DNA of 64,000 bases from Vanrija pseudolonga. Lineage: Eukaryota; Basidiomycota; Tremellomycetes; Trichosporonales; Trichosporonaceae. Made by a program: the position numbers and the translations under genes. The stretch is taken from NCBI RefSeq assembly GCF_020906515.1, contig NC_085849.1:4669270-4733269 (forward strand), written 5' to 3'. The notes beneath the pieces were generated by a model. The model did not search any database. It worked only from the letters and a program-made list of their open reading frames with translations, and was not told where the DNA came from. This document shows positions 21,776-34,059 of the stretch, in pieces (position 1 is the first letter of the stretch; each line of letters opens with the position of its first letter).

Positions 21776-23443
21776 TTAGTACTGGTAACGGAAGTCGGGG
21801 TTGCCCTCGATGACACAGAGGCCCTGGTCGGCCTGCTTGTTCTTCCACATCATCCAGAAGCGAAGGCAGATGACGGCGATAACGTTGGCGGCGTTCATGG
21901 CGAGCGTGAGGTAGATGCCCGAGGGGTAGCCCTTGACGGCCTCCTTCTCCTGGAAGGCGACCGAGGCGATGATACCTCCGACGCCGCCAAAGGCGATGAT
22001 GAGGGCCGAGGCGTAACCACGCTTGGACTGGGCACGGATGGCAGTCTGCGACCACGAGACAACGAGGGGGAGAAACGAGTTGGAGCCACCGATGGCGAGG
22101 AAGATGCCGGCGTAGCGAGCGGCCTTCTTCTTGGGGTCGATGTGCGAGTACATGGCCGTGCCGACGATCAGGCAGCAGATGTTGAAGACGATGGCGTACG
22201 CGCGAGCACCCTTGACCTTGTCGGCCACCAGGGCGCTGCTGACTGCGGGGAACAGGCACCAAACGTAGGGTGGCACGACGAGGAGCTGCGACATCATGTT
22301 GGAGAAGCCCATGGTAGCAAGAATACGGGGAAGGAAGTAGGCCAGCGAGTAAGAGGCGACGGTACCACACATGAACATGTAGGCGAAGAGCCAGAGCTTG
22401 AGGGTGCCGAGGTAAGAGACGAGCTTGGCGCCAGTCATGGGGTCGACGATGGCATCGGCACGGTCACGCTGGATGCGGGTGATGACGAGCTCCTTCTGCT
22501 GCTCAGAGAGGAAAGTGGCCTTGTCGGGGAAGTCGACAAGGAAGAGGAGCGAGAGGAGTCCGATACCGATAGTGATGATACCCTGGACAATGAAGATCCA
22601 CGTCCAACCGGCGTGTCCGTTCCTGCCGTTAAGGGTCGAGAGACCGTAGGCCATGGCGGCGCCGAAACCGGAGACGGTGACCGACAAGATGTAGAAGGTG
22701 GACATGCGGACGGCCATGGAGCGACGGGGGTACCAACAGGCGATCAGGTAGGCGGCACCGGGGAAGAGAGTAGCCTCAAAGACACCGAGAAGGGCACGGA
22801 GACCGGCGAGCGTCTGCCAGTTCTTGGAAAAGCCGATGCACACGGTGACGACGCCCCAGAGGATGGTGGCAATGCCAAGCCACCAGCGGGCACCAAACTT
22901 GCGGAGACCAATCTGGGACTAGGCGACGTGTCAACAAACGAACTTGTCAAGTGACCGCAATGACGGCCCATTGTCGGCGCGGAACCAAGTCGACCATTGA
23001 CGGCCCGGCTCCACGCCCACTTGGACCGCCCCACCAATGACGAAGGAGCGGTTGGAGCTCTCCAGCGACGGCCTACTCACGGGAATCTCCAGAATGATGT
23101 AAGGGACGAAGAAGACCAAGGTGGCGATAGAGAAGCGTTGGCCAACACCGAGTTGGAGATCCTTCTGCATCCTGAGCCCATTGGCCTGGCGAGCGAGACC
23201 AAGGTTGGTACGGTCGATGAGCGAGATGCAGTACATCAACGAGAGGACGGGGACGAGGCGGAAGTCGACCTTGCGCATGGTGCTGCGGACAAAGGCGGGG
23301 TCGAAGCCCTCGTCAATGTTCTGGTGCATGACATGCTCCTCGCCAGAGAACTCGGGGGAGGGAGGAGTGTGAGACTCCTTGGGGTTGAGGTCGACATGAG
23401 CCAACTCCCTCTTCTCGGAGTTTGGGGAGTTGTCGAGAACCAT
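21776..23443 (-). CDS. MFS permease, Dal5/Tna1-type anion:cation symporter family
   Basis: Two exons, 23081-23443 and 21776-22918 (complement), separated by a 162-nt intron; 501 residues. A hydrophilic N-terminus rich in Glu/His/Pro precedes the family signature: FRLVPVLSLMYCISLIDRTN, then LGLARQANGL, VPYIILEIP/SQIGLRKFGAR and GVFEATLFPGAAYLIACWYP. About twelve membrane segments follow, with a long central loop (DKATFLSEQQKELVITRIQRD) typical of allantoate/nicotinate/pantothenate-type permeases. A role in plasma-membrane uptake of organic anions is established for the family. Related fungal members also move sulfonates and vitamins, so the substrate is open. Confidence 0.9.
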
Positions 23444-26400
23444 GTTGGTGGATGTGCGAGTGACTACTGGTGGGTGTGGGGAGGGGGGAGACTGACTGGC
23501 GGTCCTACGGGGAAGAAGGGAATCTGCCAGACACGTCGGCGACCTTTGTACCCCGCCGTGGCCCCGCTGCTGGGTCAGGTGTAAAGTGATCCACCCGCTA
23601 CTTCCTGATGGAGCGCGCGGCGGGGCCGGTCCAACCGTGTCGGGACGCGAGGTCACCGGTCGTGGTGGCGCAAGCGTACGGAGTCAGAGGTGTTCGGAGT
23701 TGACCCTTGTCAGCGTCCAGGCAGGATGTCCAGGCAGGATGACCGCTGCCATATTGTGAGTGTGACGAGAAACCCGGGGGAGCGAGGCGCGTGATGGGGG
23801 GCTGCAGGCTAGCGGTTTGCCGCTCAAGATTGCCAAGAGCGTGTGGCTTGTCCTGACACTACCCCTTATCGGACGGTTTACCGAAGGTTCAGTGCGGCAC
23901 AAGACTGGGGAAGTGCTTGGGGTAAGGGCTGACTGACAGGGTTCAGTTGACCACACCGCGCTGGCACTCTCGTCTGGAATATCACGTAGGCAGCCATGAT
24001 CCCCAATGAGCAGTGGGATGCGCTACTCGCTGTTCGGACGGGACTGCCGCGGCATTGTACGTCGAGAAGAGTGCCTGCTCCACGACGGTTACAGCTCCAA
24101 GGTTACATCAATCCCCTCGTCTCCCGCTCCAAGCTTTCCCTGGCCAAAGAGGTGCACGTACTTGGCTCCCCCAACGCGGGTCGCGCACAGGGGAGATCGA
24201 GGCCGGCGGACAGAGCCAGAGCCTGGGCAACAACGGGTCGGCGCGCAACCGAAAGGAAAATGGAATTGGAGCACGTGAATTAACTCTCCCAAACGTGGTT
24301 ACCAGTTGGCGTCGTTGAAGGCTTGGCCTCGGCTCTGGAAGGTGGGGCAAGGGGGTGACCCTGACAAAAGCCAAGCCCTCTATAGCCAGGGAGATCTAGC
24401 ACACCGCTGCCGCCCATCTCCTCCACTGGTCCCCGCCCTCGGTTGATATGCCTGTCTCTTTGGCCCGCCTTTACCGGGCCAAGACTTTCAAGAACGCCCC
24501 TCCTGGGTGGAATATCGGCACGTATAAACCCATGAACCCGGCCCTAATGCGCACGCCTACCTTGTGGAGTGCGTCCAGTATACTGGCCGACAGCAAACAG
24601 GAGGAAGCTCTTTGCCTCGCCTACCGCCATTCTGACATTGTATTTCCACGGAGGCAGTTGTTGTGGTGTCCAAAGAAAAGGCTTGGCATTGGCTGCGCAT
24701 CGGCTCACCAGGGCGATCGCAAACCTCAGACTAGCACAAAAATGCATACGAGTGCCGCCACGCTGGTCCTCTTCCAGACGATTGCGGCCATCGGAGTTTG
24801 GGAGTGGGACAGGTCCGGTCAGAATGACCTGCGACTAGCGTCCCAGAACTCGTCAAGAGCCGCCGGCGGTCTCCTGGGGCCCATGGTGTTGCACCTCATT
24901 ACCCCGCACCACACAGGGCTTTGATCGACAGGCGAGCTGTTGGTTTGCATTGGATGTCGCTGGCATGAGGCTCAAAGAATGACGACGTCTCCGCCAATAC
25001 CGAAACGGGCTGACAGACAGCTGCCTGCTCACATGCCTAGGGTTTATGTGTCCTGCCGGGAGCAGGGACGCGGTCTGACTCCGAACGCCGACCGGTTGTA
25101 CACCTGCCTCTGGCGAAAAGTCGGATCATCCCGAGATCTGGCGCTAACGTCAGCGGACGCCGACGCGCTAGTCAGTGTGGCGTGGTGGATGCGTCGCGAC
25201 TGACATCCATGATCTGACTGGTCACCTTCTTTTACCGAGTGATACCGGTAAACCGACAATCAACTGTCCTCGACGACCCACCTGACCCGTTTCCCCACAC
25301 ATTCCTCTTCCCTGGCTTTGCCGCCATCGCCGCCATCACCGCCATCGCCGTTGCGAACTTTGAGCCTCCATTGGGGTTGCGGTGCACCTCCGGCGGCTGC
25401 AGACTGCTCAGATAGCTGTGATCAACGCACCGTGCGGGCCCCACTCCGCCACCCCCACTACAACGCGTGTGGCGTTGGAGACGCCACGTCGTACTTGCAT
25501 TGGCAAATGGGAAGAGGAATCACCGTGTGATCTTAACATCTGGCATGACAAGCTGACAACTGAAATCTCACGTTGGCCAGGCCTTGCCGAGAGCAGCCAG
25601 ACACACACGTCTCACACTCCCGCTGATGTCGTCTCCTGACACTTCACCTCGCCGTGACACATTTGTCAGGTAAACAAACGACCGACGGAGAAGAGCTGAG
25701 GTAGGAGGGATCGGATCCCCCACAACCTTCGAACCAGACTGTGATATCCTCCTGGTTCAACTGACAGACCTCACTGCCACACCAAGGAGCAGCCCCAAAC
25801 GCAGCAGCAGACCGTGGGGTGAAAACAGAGCCCCGAGGCTCCCGAGCGTGCGCGAAGACTGATCAACGGAACTCGACCAGATACGACGTTCTTCGCTCTG
25901 GCCTTCATATGGGCGACATCCCGGTCGTCCTTGGTGCGAAGAGGCTGCGGCTTGGGATGTTCACCGCGGTGACCAAGTTCGGCACATCGGCTTCGGGAGG
26001 GCGTGGGCGAGCGGAGGACCTACATGTTGCTGTTCAAGGTGCAGGCCTTCGCAGCCTTATGGGAAAGCAGAAATGGAGTTCAATACCTCGCCGCTGCCCA
26101 ACGACGCCACCAGCGGACATGTTCGGCAACAACTGATTACCGAGTCCCAGCAGCGAGTGAGGCTAAGCATCTGCGGATATCTGCCCTCTGTGACGTCGAT
26201 GTCCGCTCACCCTGCCACGAACGGCGTGATGGTCATGTGCAGTTCATCCCCTCCTCCATCGCTGCCGCCGAGAGGCCGACACCGTGATTGGCAGAATGCC
26301 GTGAAGTGCTCGGCGACTTGATCAGGTCATCTTGCTCCTGGCCATTCATACCAGATCACAGGCCCAGCGAATGATCGAATGGAGGTGGGGGTCGCGACGT

Positions 26401-26894
26401 TCTGGACAGTACATCCGTCCGCCTTATAACTAAGGCTGTACGAGGTTGGGCGTCGGAGCACACCAATTGTCGGCGGGCGTAGACCTTCAACCCCTCAGCA
26501 CTGGAGCTGTGGCTGCGACTCCGGAGGAACGGCAATCCGCTCAGACATAGGGGTTGAGTGGATGTTGCTTGCCAGTCACACCGTGTATCGTTGCCATCAG
26601 AGGGGCCCCAGTTACTTGAACACTGGGCTGCTGGGGAACGCCCGATGCTCCTCCGATTACTACGGCTCGTCGTCTAAACTGGTGTCTAGAGGCGCACTGC
26701 GCGCTCCGATGTCGATCGCATTGCCGTCTTGATCGGCGCCGCGGCGGTGTTCATGCCCTTCCTTCATGGAAGATCTTCGGGACACGATGCGCAAGCCGTT
26801 GCAGTCTGACCGGTTTATTGACATGGTGCATTAAATGTAGTTGTATGTATGTACTGCTGATCTCGACTGTATCGCCTCCCCATTGCCGACTGGC
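23444..26894. other. Long intergenic region, no gene recognised
   Basis: About 3.45 kb, the longest gene-poor stretch outside the subtelomere. A short GCC/ATC-rich microsatellite lies at 25319-25351. A frame of 158 codons at 24448-24924 (+) has no recognisable domain or signal and is not called. Confidence 0.5.
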
Positions 26895-27479
26895 TTAGAA
26901 CGACACGCGCTGGTTGTCCGAGCCGGTGCACTGCCAGAGCTGGAGACGGGCGCCGTTGCGGTTGTCCCCGCCGGGAACGTCGATACACAGGTCTGTCGTT
27001 GATCAGCGGCTTCCTGCGGGGATGTTCGGCCAAACTCACTGGTGTTCTGAAGGCGGATGGCACCGTTGCTGTTCACCCAGTTCTGGGGCTGGTAGTTGTT
27101 GTAGCACTGCCAGACCTTGAGAGGCGTTCCGTTGCCTGGGTTGTTGCCGGCGTCGATACACACGCCCTTGGACGAGCGGATGGGCCCGTTGTTGTTGAGG
27201 ACCCAGCGCTGGTTGGTCTCGGTGTCTCGGTGTTGAGGGTCAGGGTCGAGCAGTCCCACCTGCAACGGATTAGTGGGAGACCGATGACGCAACGAGGGCA
27301 TCCCCCGTCTCTACTCACAGCTGAACGGCGTTGCCGTTGGCCGTGCTGCCGCCGGCGAGGTCGACACACTTGCCCTTGTACTTGAACTGGATACCAGGGA
27401 ACGCACGCTCCTCGATAGGGGAGGCGGTGGAGGAGACGGCGGCGACGGCCAGGAGAAGGAGCGACGTGAGAGCGACCAT
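26895..27479 (-). pseudogene. Secreted ricin-B-type beta-trefoil lectin A, broken by 8-bp duplication
   Basis: Exons (complement) 27319-27479, 27040-27259 and 26895-26992, with introns at the same three-exon positions and phases as lectins B and C. Exon 1 encodes a signal peptide (MVALTSLLLLAVAAVSSTAS) and the first lectin repeat with CVDLAGGSTANGNAVQL. Exon 2 carries WDC, then QRW, CIDAGNNPGNGTPLKVWQC and QNW. Exon 3 carries LCIDV and LQLWQC, ending at the stop. A perfect tandem GTCTCGGT (27216-27223, 27224-27231) inside exon 2 puts WDC and QRW in different frames. The spliced length is 479 nt, two over a multiple of three, exactly the effect of an 8-base gain. The lectin domain stands alone; no catalytic toxin domain is present. 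A TATATAAG lies about 120 nt upstream. Confidence 0.85.
27216..27231. repeat. 8-bp perfect tandem duplication in lectin A
   Basis: GTCTCGGT occurs twice in a row on the + strand. It shifts the reading frame of lectin A. Slippage during replication, or an assembly artefact, would both produce this. Confidence 0.9.
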
Positions 27480-29460
27480 TGTGACGGTGTTGATGGGTTT
27501 GTGTGGGCTGGAGAGAGAGAGATGTGGAGAGTGCTAGTGCTGTTCGGTCAAGAAGCAGAGAGATGTTGAGAAGCACAGACAACCCGACAATCCCTTCTTA
27601 TATAGACGTCGGGCATCGCAACTTGGGGACAGCCTCGATAAAATATCGACCGAGCAGCGAGCAAGGTTTGCAGCATCGCATCTCACCTCCTCTGCTCCCA
27701 AGCCTCCCAACCCCCGTCGTCAGCTGCAAGAAGATGGCTGCGCGGCTAGTTTGCTAAAGCCGCGAGACCGGCACGGGCGCGTACATTGTGGGGTGCGGAT
27801 GCTGGCAGCGGCGATGTTGAGGGCTGGATGAGTGGGTGGGCTGCCCGCACGCTACCTGCAGTGGATGACGGAGGTAGCTAACGACACAAACCTTGCTGCA
27901 CCCTGAGGATGTAATCTCCACCCCAGTCCAACACCAATGACTTGCCTCTTGCAGTGCATCAGTGTGTCGCAGTGTCCTCGTTCTGACGTTTGGGGGCATG
28001 GCTCCAGGGCAGAGACTAGAGGACGTGCTGTCATTTGAGGTGGCTGGTCATTCAAAGCCCACCTGGCCGAAACGATTCCAGCGCAGCGCCTTCGACGTCA
28101 GCCCTCAACCTCGTACCCTATCAGTCGGTCACCCAGCCTCTGACCTAGACTCCTCAGCACCGCCATCCACCTACCCAGCTCCAGGTTCAACGACCTCCAT
28201 GACAGCCGATGACTTGTCTTTCTCACCTCTGGTCGCTCTCACTTTCTGTTGCTCCGTGGGAAGCGCAGTGGACGAGGTAGCGACCATAGTGGCCCATCGG
28301 TTTCCTCGTCGGCTGAGAGCCAGGCACATCGCGGCCCGCATGTTGTCCCAGCCTGTGCGTACGCCTCTGCGTTGTGGGTTCGCTGGGCGACCGGGAAGGG
28401 CATAACGAAAGTTCGGGACCCGACGCTATCAGTCGGTTGACGACGACTATGCTGCCAGGCCAAGGCGTCAGGGCGAGAAACCTATTACAGGTGGCTGGTC
28501 GACTTGCTGCCATTTCCTTGGAGACTCCCGACCCAAACTTCCTGACAGTGTCATTTAGTTCAGGTCTTACATGCATGCGGGGCAGCGTTGGGGGGCCATC
28601 ATAGTCTGTCTCCAGACAACTAACTCTGCGCTTGCACCTTGGACAGCTTGACGTTCAACCCAGCACTGTGCCTTCAGCCCATCCACCCAGATCCACTCGG
28701 CTTGGGTTGCATGGAGACACGAACCCGTGAGTCGTGGCTCGTAGCCGCGCCGGCCATGAGCAGCACGGCTCCGGCCCGTTGCTGCCTGTCATCGTCACCG
28801 AGTCGCAGACTCTAGGTAGGATGGATACAGGAATGTAGGGGGGCGGATTGAATACGCAGTAAGCTGTACAACTAGTCATGTCATGAGTGAGGGCCGATGA
28901 TATCATTGGGGTCCATTTGACAGGTGGGCCGACGACCAAAGGTCGTCCCATCTCTCACGCATCTTCTGTGTTTCCACCCTGTCTGTATGAGAACCTAAAT
29001 GCTGCCCAATCACACTGTCCATGTCCGGTCTCAATCATCAAACCGACCTAAGTAAGCCCTGGCACAGTCTGCAACCCTTCACGTGTCGCCGGTCACTGTC
29101 CCACATTCGCGGCCACCGCCTTGCCCGCCCGCGCTCGTCCGCGCTCGGCGGCACACAGTCAATCCTGACATCACACTATGCTGTTGTGAGCCTCGCAGTG
29201 CCGTGACGTTGGTTGTTGCTATGATGGGGGGGGGGGCGACTGGTCATGAGATCAAGTATCAACCATCCTGGCCAGCGTCATTTGGGCGATTGGCCTGCTG
29301 TTCATTCAACGGCTTACGTTGTTGCACTCCTATCCATCGCCAAGTCGACGCCCGTGTCCACAGCTACCCATGATGCGTATTGCTTGTCTGCCGATCATGG
29401 GATATAAGGCGCAGCCGTGAACTATGTCCTCTGGCATCCAACAACAACATCCAGTCCACC
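27480..29460. other. Divergent promoter region between lectins A and B
   Basis: About 2 kb. TATA-like boxes: TATATAAG on the minus strand at 27599-27606 for lectin A and ATATAAG at 29403-29409 for lectin B. A run of G lies near 29226-29235. A 147-codon frame at 27962-28405 has no domain support. Confidence 0.55.
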
Positions 29461-30040
29461 ATGATCGCCACCTCAGTTGCAGCTCTCCTCGTCGCAGCGG
29501 CCGGTGCTGCTGCCAACCCAGTCGACCTCGACCCTCGCCAAGTCGGTAGCCAGGTGTCGACAGGCAACAACCTCTGCCTCGATCTCCGTGGTGGCAACAC
29601 TGCCGACGGAACCGCCGCCCAGCTGTAAGTGTTGCCGCTGGCAAGGCGTCGACCGGATTCTGATCCCACCAGCTGGGACTGCAGCCAGAGCCGCTTCTCG
29701 CACTGGTCCTTTGCCAACATTGGCAACATTGTGTCTCGCGATGCTGGCGGTGGCAACCTCTGCCTCGACGCTGGAAGGAACCCCGGCGACGGCACCACGG
29801 TCCACGTCGCCCAGTGTGAGAAGAACCCTCCGGTGATGGGACAGTTCTGGACCTACATCTACGGCCGTGTCAAGATCCGCGGCACCAGTGAGTGCTGTGT
29901 TGAGAAGCTTGGGCACAACGCTGATCGTCACATCAGACCTCTGCCTCGATGTCAAGGACGGCAACTTCGTCAACGGCGCTCAGCTCCAGGTTTGGTGGTG
30001 CGACCTCGACAGCCCCAACCAGGCTTGGAACTTCAACTAG
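29461..30040 (+). CDS. Secreted ricin-B-type beta-trefoil lectin B (intact)
   Basis: Exons 29461-29624, 29673-29887 and 29937-30040; 160 residues. A signal peptide (MIATSVAALLVAAAGAAANP) is followed by a likely dibasic-type trimming region (DLDPRQ), then three beta-trefoil repeats marked by LCLDL...AAQLWDC, LCLDAGRNPGDGTTVHVAQC and LCLDVKDG...LQVWWC, ending QAWNFN. Known members bind glycans through QxW-type repeats. Here some QxW positions vary (QFW, QAW), so sugar binding is probable but not certain. Intron positions and phases equal those of lectins A and C, showing common descent. A TATA-like ATATAAG lies about 55 nt upstream of the start codon. Confidence 0.9.
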
Positions 30041-30464
30041 GATCGAAGCAAAGTCATGAACTTGACGAGTCAACGACTGTAACTCTTACGTGTATGTAAT
30101 GCCCGCAACGAGCTGTGAGATAGACATGGTTGTAGTCAAACTTCCATGTACTGAGTCCACATGACGACGGTCGTCTACCTGCCTAATCGGTCGCGGGAAA
30201 CGAGGTTTGGTAGTGCATGCGTTCTTAGACAGCCGACGCGTCGCGATCTGCTTGACGACGTATTCAATCTGATCTCACATAAACAAACCGACGAGGGTGG
30301 CAAACGAGGCACACAGCAATGTTTACTGCTGTTCAGAACGGGTATGATTGCATTCAACAGGCATTGGGACGACAGTAAGGAGCGAGAGGAGCAGAGGACA
30401 GCAAGAGAAGCATTCAGCGAACGAAGGGAGGGTCGGGATTGTCCAGGGCAACGAGAGACGCATG
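30041..30464. other. Spacer between convergent lectins B and C
   Basis: About 420 bp shared 3' flank of two convergent genes. The frames here are not supported as genes. Confidence 0.5.
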
Positions 30465-31069
30465 CTACTGTGAAGCCACAGTCCACTTCTGGTTCCACTC
30501 GCCGTCGCATTCCCAGACTTGGAGTCGAGTTCCGTCCTGAACCTTGCCGTCCGTGATGTCGAGGCAAAGGTCTGGATGTCAGTCACCGCGTTCCGGCGCC
30601 CACTCACTTGCTCCTTGAAGGCGGACAGCGCCGTTCTCCACGATCCAAGTTTGCTGAGCGAGACCCTCGTAGCAGTCCCAGAGATGAACGGAGCTGCCGC
30701 TCACGGCATTCTCGCCTGCGTCAAGGCACTTGCTTGGCTCCTTTGCGCTGGTGATATGGCCATTCTTCGCCAAAGCCCACAGCTGGTTGGCATTGTCATC
30801 GGGAGAGCAACCCCAGCTATGGAGAGTGGTCAGCGCATGCGGACTTGGGGACCACGTGGTTCGTGTTTGGACGTCTATCGCTAGCACACACACGCTGCCA
30901 CTCACAGTTGGATCGCGTTGCCGTTTCCCAGCCACCCTGTCGGTAGGTCGACACAGAAGCGACCGGACTGGTCGGTAAGGTGAACACCGGAGGCGCGTCT
31001 CATAGGGGGCGCGGCAGCCGTGGACAGAGCGGCGACGAGGGTGATGAGGGCAAAGCTGGGCCTGGGCAT
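30465..31069 (-). CDS. Secreted ricin-B-type beta-trefoil lectin C (intact)
   Basis: Exons (complement) 30906-31069, 30608-30816 and 30465-30571; 159 residues in frame. A signal peptide (MPRPSFALITLVAALSTAAA) is followed by a short basic stretch (PMRRAS, possible processing site) and three repeats: FCVDLPTGWLGNGNAIQLWGC with NQLW, KCLDAGENAVSGSSVHLWDC with QQTW, and LCLDITDG with LQVWEC and NQKW. QxW positions are better kept than in lectin B, so carbohydrate binding is likely. Same intron positions as its two neighbours. The second intron is only 36 nt. Confidence 0.9.
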
Positions 31070-32073
31070 GGTAGTTTGAGAGAACGCAGAGTCAAGGACG
31101 TCGCAGAAGGCATCGTGTAGTCAGTCAGTCCTCGTGCTGTTTATGGTGACCCTGGCAGGTGATCATCGGGGACATTGGCCAGTGGTGGGCAGGGCCATCC
31201 TTGGAACAAGGTTGACATTTGCTCTTGATTGCAGCGTTACTGCGAGAGGACAGTCAGCGACGACTCGCTCTGAAATGCGATGGAGAGGACAATGTTGACG
31301 GCGAGGGCGGGAGAGGGGGACGAGGGGAAGGTCAGACGGTTCCGCATCGTGAAACACTTCTGGCAGGAGGCTCAACCTTGTCAATGTCGGAGTGGAAAGG
31401 GCGGGGCGGAGGGGGGAGGGGAAGACACACGTACAGTACATACGTGCGCTCCTCTTATTAAGCTGAGCATTGCCTCCTTGCACGCAGATCCGTGTACCAG
31501 AGGTCACCCGCACGCTTTCCTAACCCCTGGTGCGGCGGCTCCTTTGCCAGAACCTGAATTCGCTGAAGCCTTGGTCGACCTTGCTCCCCGCTCCATGCAC
31601 CGACATGGCGAAGCTCAGGGCCCGAAAGGAACGTTCCACAACCTCGTTTCGCCCAGAAGTTGAGCCATGGCGTCAGCCATAGCGTGAGGTCATTCTGTGG
31701 GGCTGACGAGGTGTGGGGGGGTCGTTGAACCACTGCAACCCTGTCTCAGTATCTATATATGCCCCATCAAGCACCCTCCATGGCGCGCCGCTGACGTGCA
31801 TCCTCCTCTAACCACACACGGGAATCGTTGAGCTAACGTCACAGTGCCCTGCCCGAGCCGATGGTAGGGTCGGTACCCGCGCAAGCACGCGACCAACCTG
31901 GGCTGCGACGCTGGTACCGCGTTCAGCCATGTCAAGCGACGTGTTAGCCGCTTTCCATGTTTAGCAATGACAGCATTGAGAACCACGTTCATTCGACCGA
32001 ACATTCTTTACAACCTGGCACTTGGCTCCTCCATGACCTCAGCCGCCGCCCCTAATCCACACGAGATCCACCA
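31070..32073. other. Intergenic region, no gene recognised
   Basis: About 1 kb containing the promoter of lectin C and the 3' flank of the dioxygenase gene. Nothing else supportable. Confidence 0.5.
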
Positions 32074-33215
32074 TTAGGCAATGGAATCAAAGTCGTCCGT
32101 GATGCCGAGAGCCTTGCGACGGCTCTGGCTCTTGGGGTCAAAGTACGGGCGCTCGCCAAGTGAGACTGAGCGTGTACCGATACGCTTGGCGTCTCCGACG
32201 TCCTGGGTCGCGGTGTGGAACGTGCTACGGTTATCCCAGATCGCCAGCGAGTTCTCCTCCCAGCGGAACCGGGTCTGGAGGTCGTGGTTGGCCGAGATGT
32301 GCTCAAACAGAAACTCGAGGAGCGCGTCCGACTCGGGGGCGGTGACCTCGACGATGCGCTTGGTGAAGCCCTTGTTGACAAACAGTCCCTTCCAGCCCGT
32401 GACAGGGTTGGTGCGGATGACTGGGTGGACAGCCTTGAGGTCGTCGCCGACGTTCTCGGGAGCTCCGCGGACTCCGTCACGAATCTTTTCGCCACGGGCG
32501 GCAGCAACTAGCTTGAAGAAGTTGGCCTCGTGGACTGCGGTGTAACCCTCGAGAAGGGTCTGGATGGAGGGCGAAAGGCGGTCGTAAGCCTCGTATGCCG
32601 ACGCCCAAAGGGTGTCACCACCAACAGGAGGAAGGGTTCGGAGCTGCAAGGTGGCATAGTCGGACGGGATGGGCTCAAAGGTGATGTCCGAGTGCTGCAA
32701 GGTCAGGACTCGGCCTCGGTGTATGAAACAGATGTACCCACCCATCCAGTCTTGCCCAGTCGGCGCTCGCCATAGATGGGGACCTTCTTCTTGGCATCAC
32801 GGTAGTCATTGGAGATGATGGTGACTTCGTCGCCCTCCTCCGAGTCCTGGAAGGTAAGAGGGTGGGTGTGAAGACCCGACGTGGCGGGCTTGCCGCTCTG
32901 CGTGCCGAGAGCAATGGCCAGGTCCTTTTGCTCGGACGGGGACAGAATGGCGTTGCGGAAGAAGACAACACCACGCTCCGAGACGAGCTTGGCAAGGGCC
33001 TTTTGCTTCTCGGGGTCCTCAAGGACAGCGCGGATGTCGAGGACGGGCTTGCCATCGATGGACGCGGCAGGGAATTCGGTGCCGATGGAGGGGGCAGTGT
33101 CGAATGACGCAAACGAGCGGAGGTCAACCTTGACGTCACCAATGGTCGTGGCCGCAACGCCAGCCTTGATGGCCTCGATGGCGTCGGGAGTCTGCTCAAC
33201 AGCGATGGGAGACAT
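32074..33215 (-). CDS. TauD/TfdA-family 2-oxoglutarate/Fe(II) dioxygenase
   Basis: Exons (complement) 32742-33215 and 32074-32694 with a 47-nt intron; 364 residues. The iron ligands are visible: H159-S-D161 (GWHSD, formed across the intron) and the distal His318 (STFH), with the 2-oxoglutarate-binding Arg in GTRSVSLGERP (about R333). Other family blocks are VVFFRN, TSGLHTHP, GDTLWASAYEAYDRLSP, HPVIRTNPVTGWKGLFVN and WDNRSTFH. Fungal members (Jlp1 and relatives) hydroxylate taurine or alkyl sulfonates to release sulfite; others act on sulfate esters or herbicides. The exact substrate is not decidable here. A TATA-like TTATAAG lies about 60 nt upstream (minus strand, 33275-33281). Confidence 0.93.
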
Positions 33216-33772
33216 GGCAAGGGAGGTGGGCTTGGGAAGGTTGTGGGTGCATCACCTAGCCTTTGAGTCAAGCTGCTTATAAGCACTGGACATTGCTTCA
33301 GACACGCACACGGCCGCGTGCTGCCTGTCTGTCAAGACAACACTCGAACGTCACGACAGATTGCGCTTGTTGAAGCAATGGTTTCGCTCAGTAGGCCATC
33401 GACTTGCCTTGCAGACTAGAAATCTGGAATAGCCAGCGCAGAATCTGGAATAGATCATCTAGTGCGAGATCTGCAAGCAATCAGAACGGATGGATTGCGA
33501 GATTGCGAGTGCTTGCATTCATGTCCCGAGCGATCCACACGAGCAAGATGATGGTGGGAGCCTGATAAGCCGATGGTAGCGACGAGGAGGGGAGGATGGA
33601 TGGGAAATGACAAGTCGAATGACGACAGCGGGGCGACTAACTTCGCCATCCGTCGGCCACCTCCGACCCCCCCGCTTTTGGCGTCATGTTGAATGCATTT
33701 CGAGTACAACGTGAGATAATGGTACAGAATTGGGCAATGGGATGAGTCTATGCAGTTGATGCTTGTGTGCAG

Positions 33773-33804
<32 letters not shown>

Positions 33805-34059
33805 TTTGTTGTTTGCAGGCGGTTGGTGACAGTGACACGGGTATGTATGTGTGGTGCCGCGTCGACAGTTGGACCCGAGCGACACCTTTGACACGTTTCC
33901 TGGGCGTTGGCGATGGTGCCAATAGCCGCGGCTGCGGAGGTGTGCACTGGCCTTGCCAGCGTCGGCTGCGGGCACAGTGTCGTTGCAGATTCCCCGAGTT
34001 GAAGGGGAGAGGCGAGTCTGGTGAAGTCCACAGGGATGAACCAGGTCGTTCGGCTTGGT
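33216..34059. other. Intergenic region with GT microsatellite
   Basis: About 840 bp: dioxygenase promoter, then the (GT)13 tract, then the 3' flank of the MCT-type transporter. No gene seen. Confidence 0.55.
33779..33804. repeat. (GT)13 microsatellite
   Basis: Thirteen uninterrupted GT units, followed by TTTTG and preceded by two GTGTGCA-like units. Confidence 0.95.

Noticed and set aside
21524-22954. 476-codon + strand frame opposite the Dal5-type permease
   Set aside because: Antisense shadow of a well supported MFS gene; Asp/Glu/Gly-rich with no domain.
24448-24924. 158-codon + strand frame in the long intergenic region
   Set aside because: No recognisable domain, no signal peptide, no intron logic and no paralog; left as non-coding.
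25319-25351. GCCATC-type run considered as a CRISPR-like or regulatory array
   Set aside because: Simple microsatellite without spacers; CRISPR arrays are not expected in this kind of genome.
27962-28405. 147-codon + strand frame between lectins A and B
   Set aside because: No family features; looks like a chance frame within a divergent promoter region.
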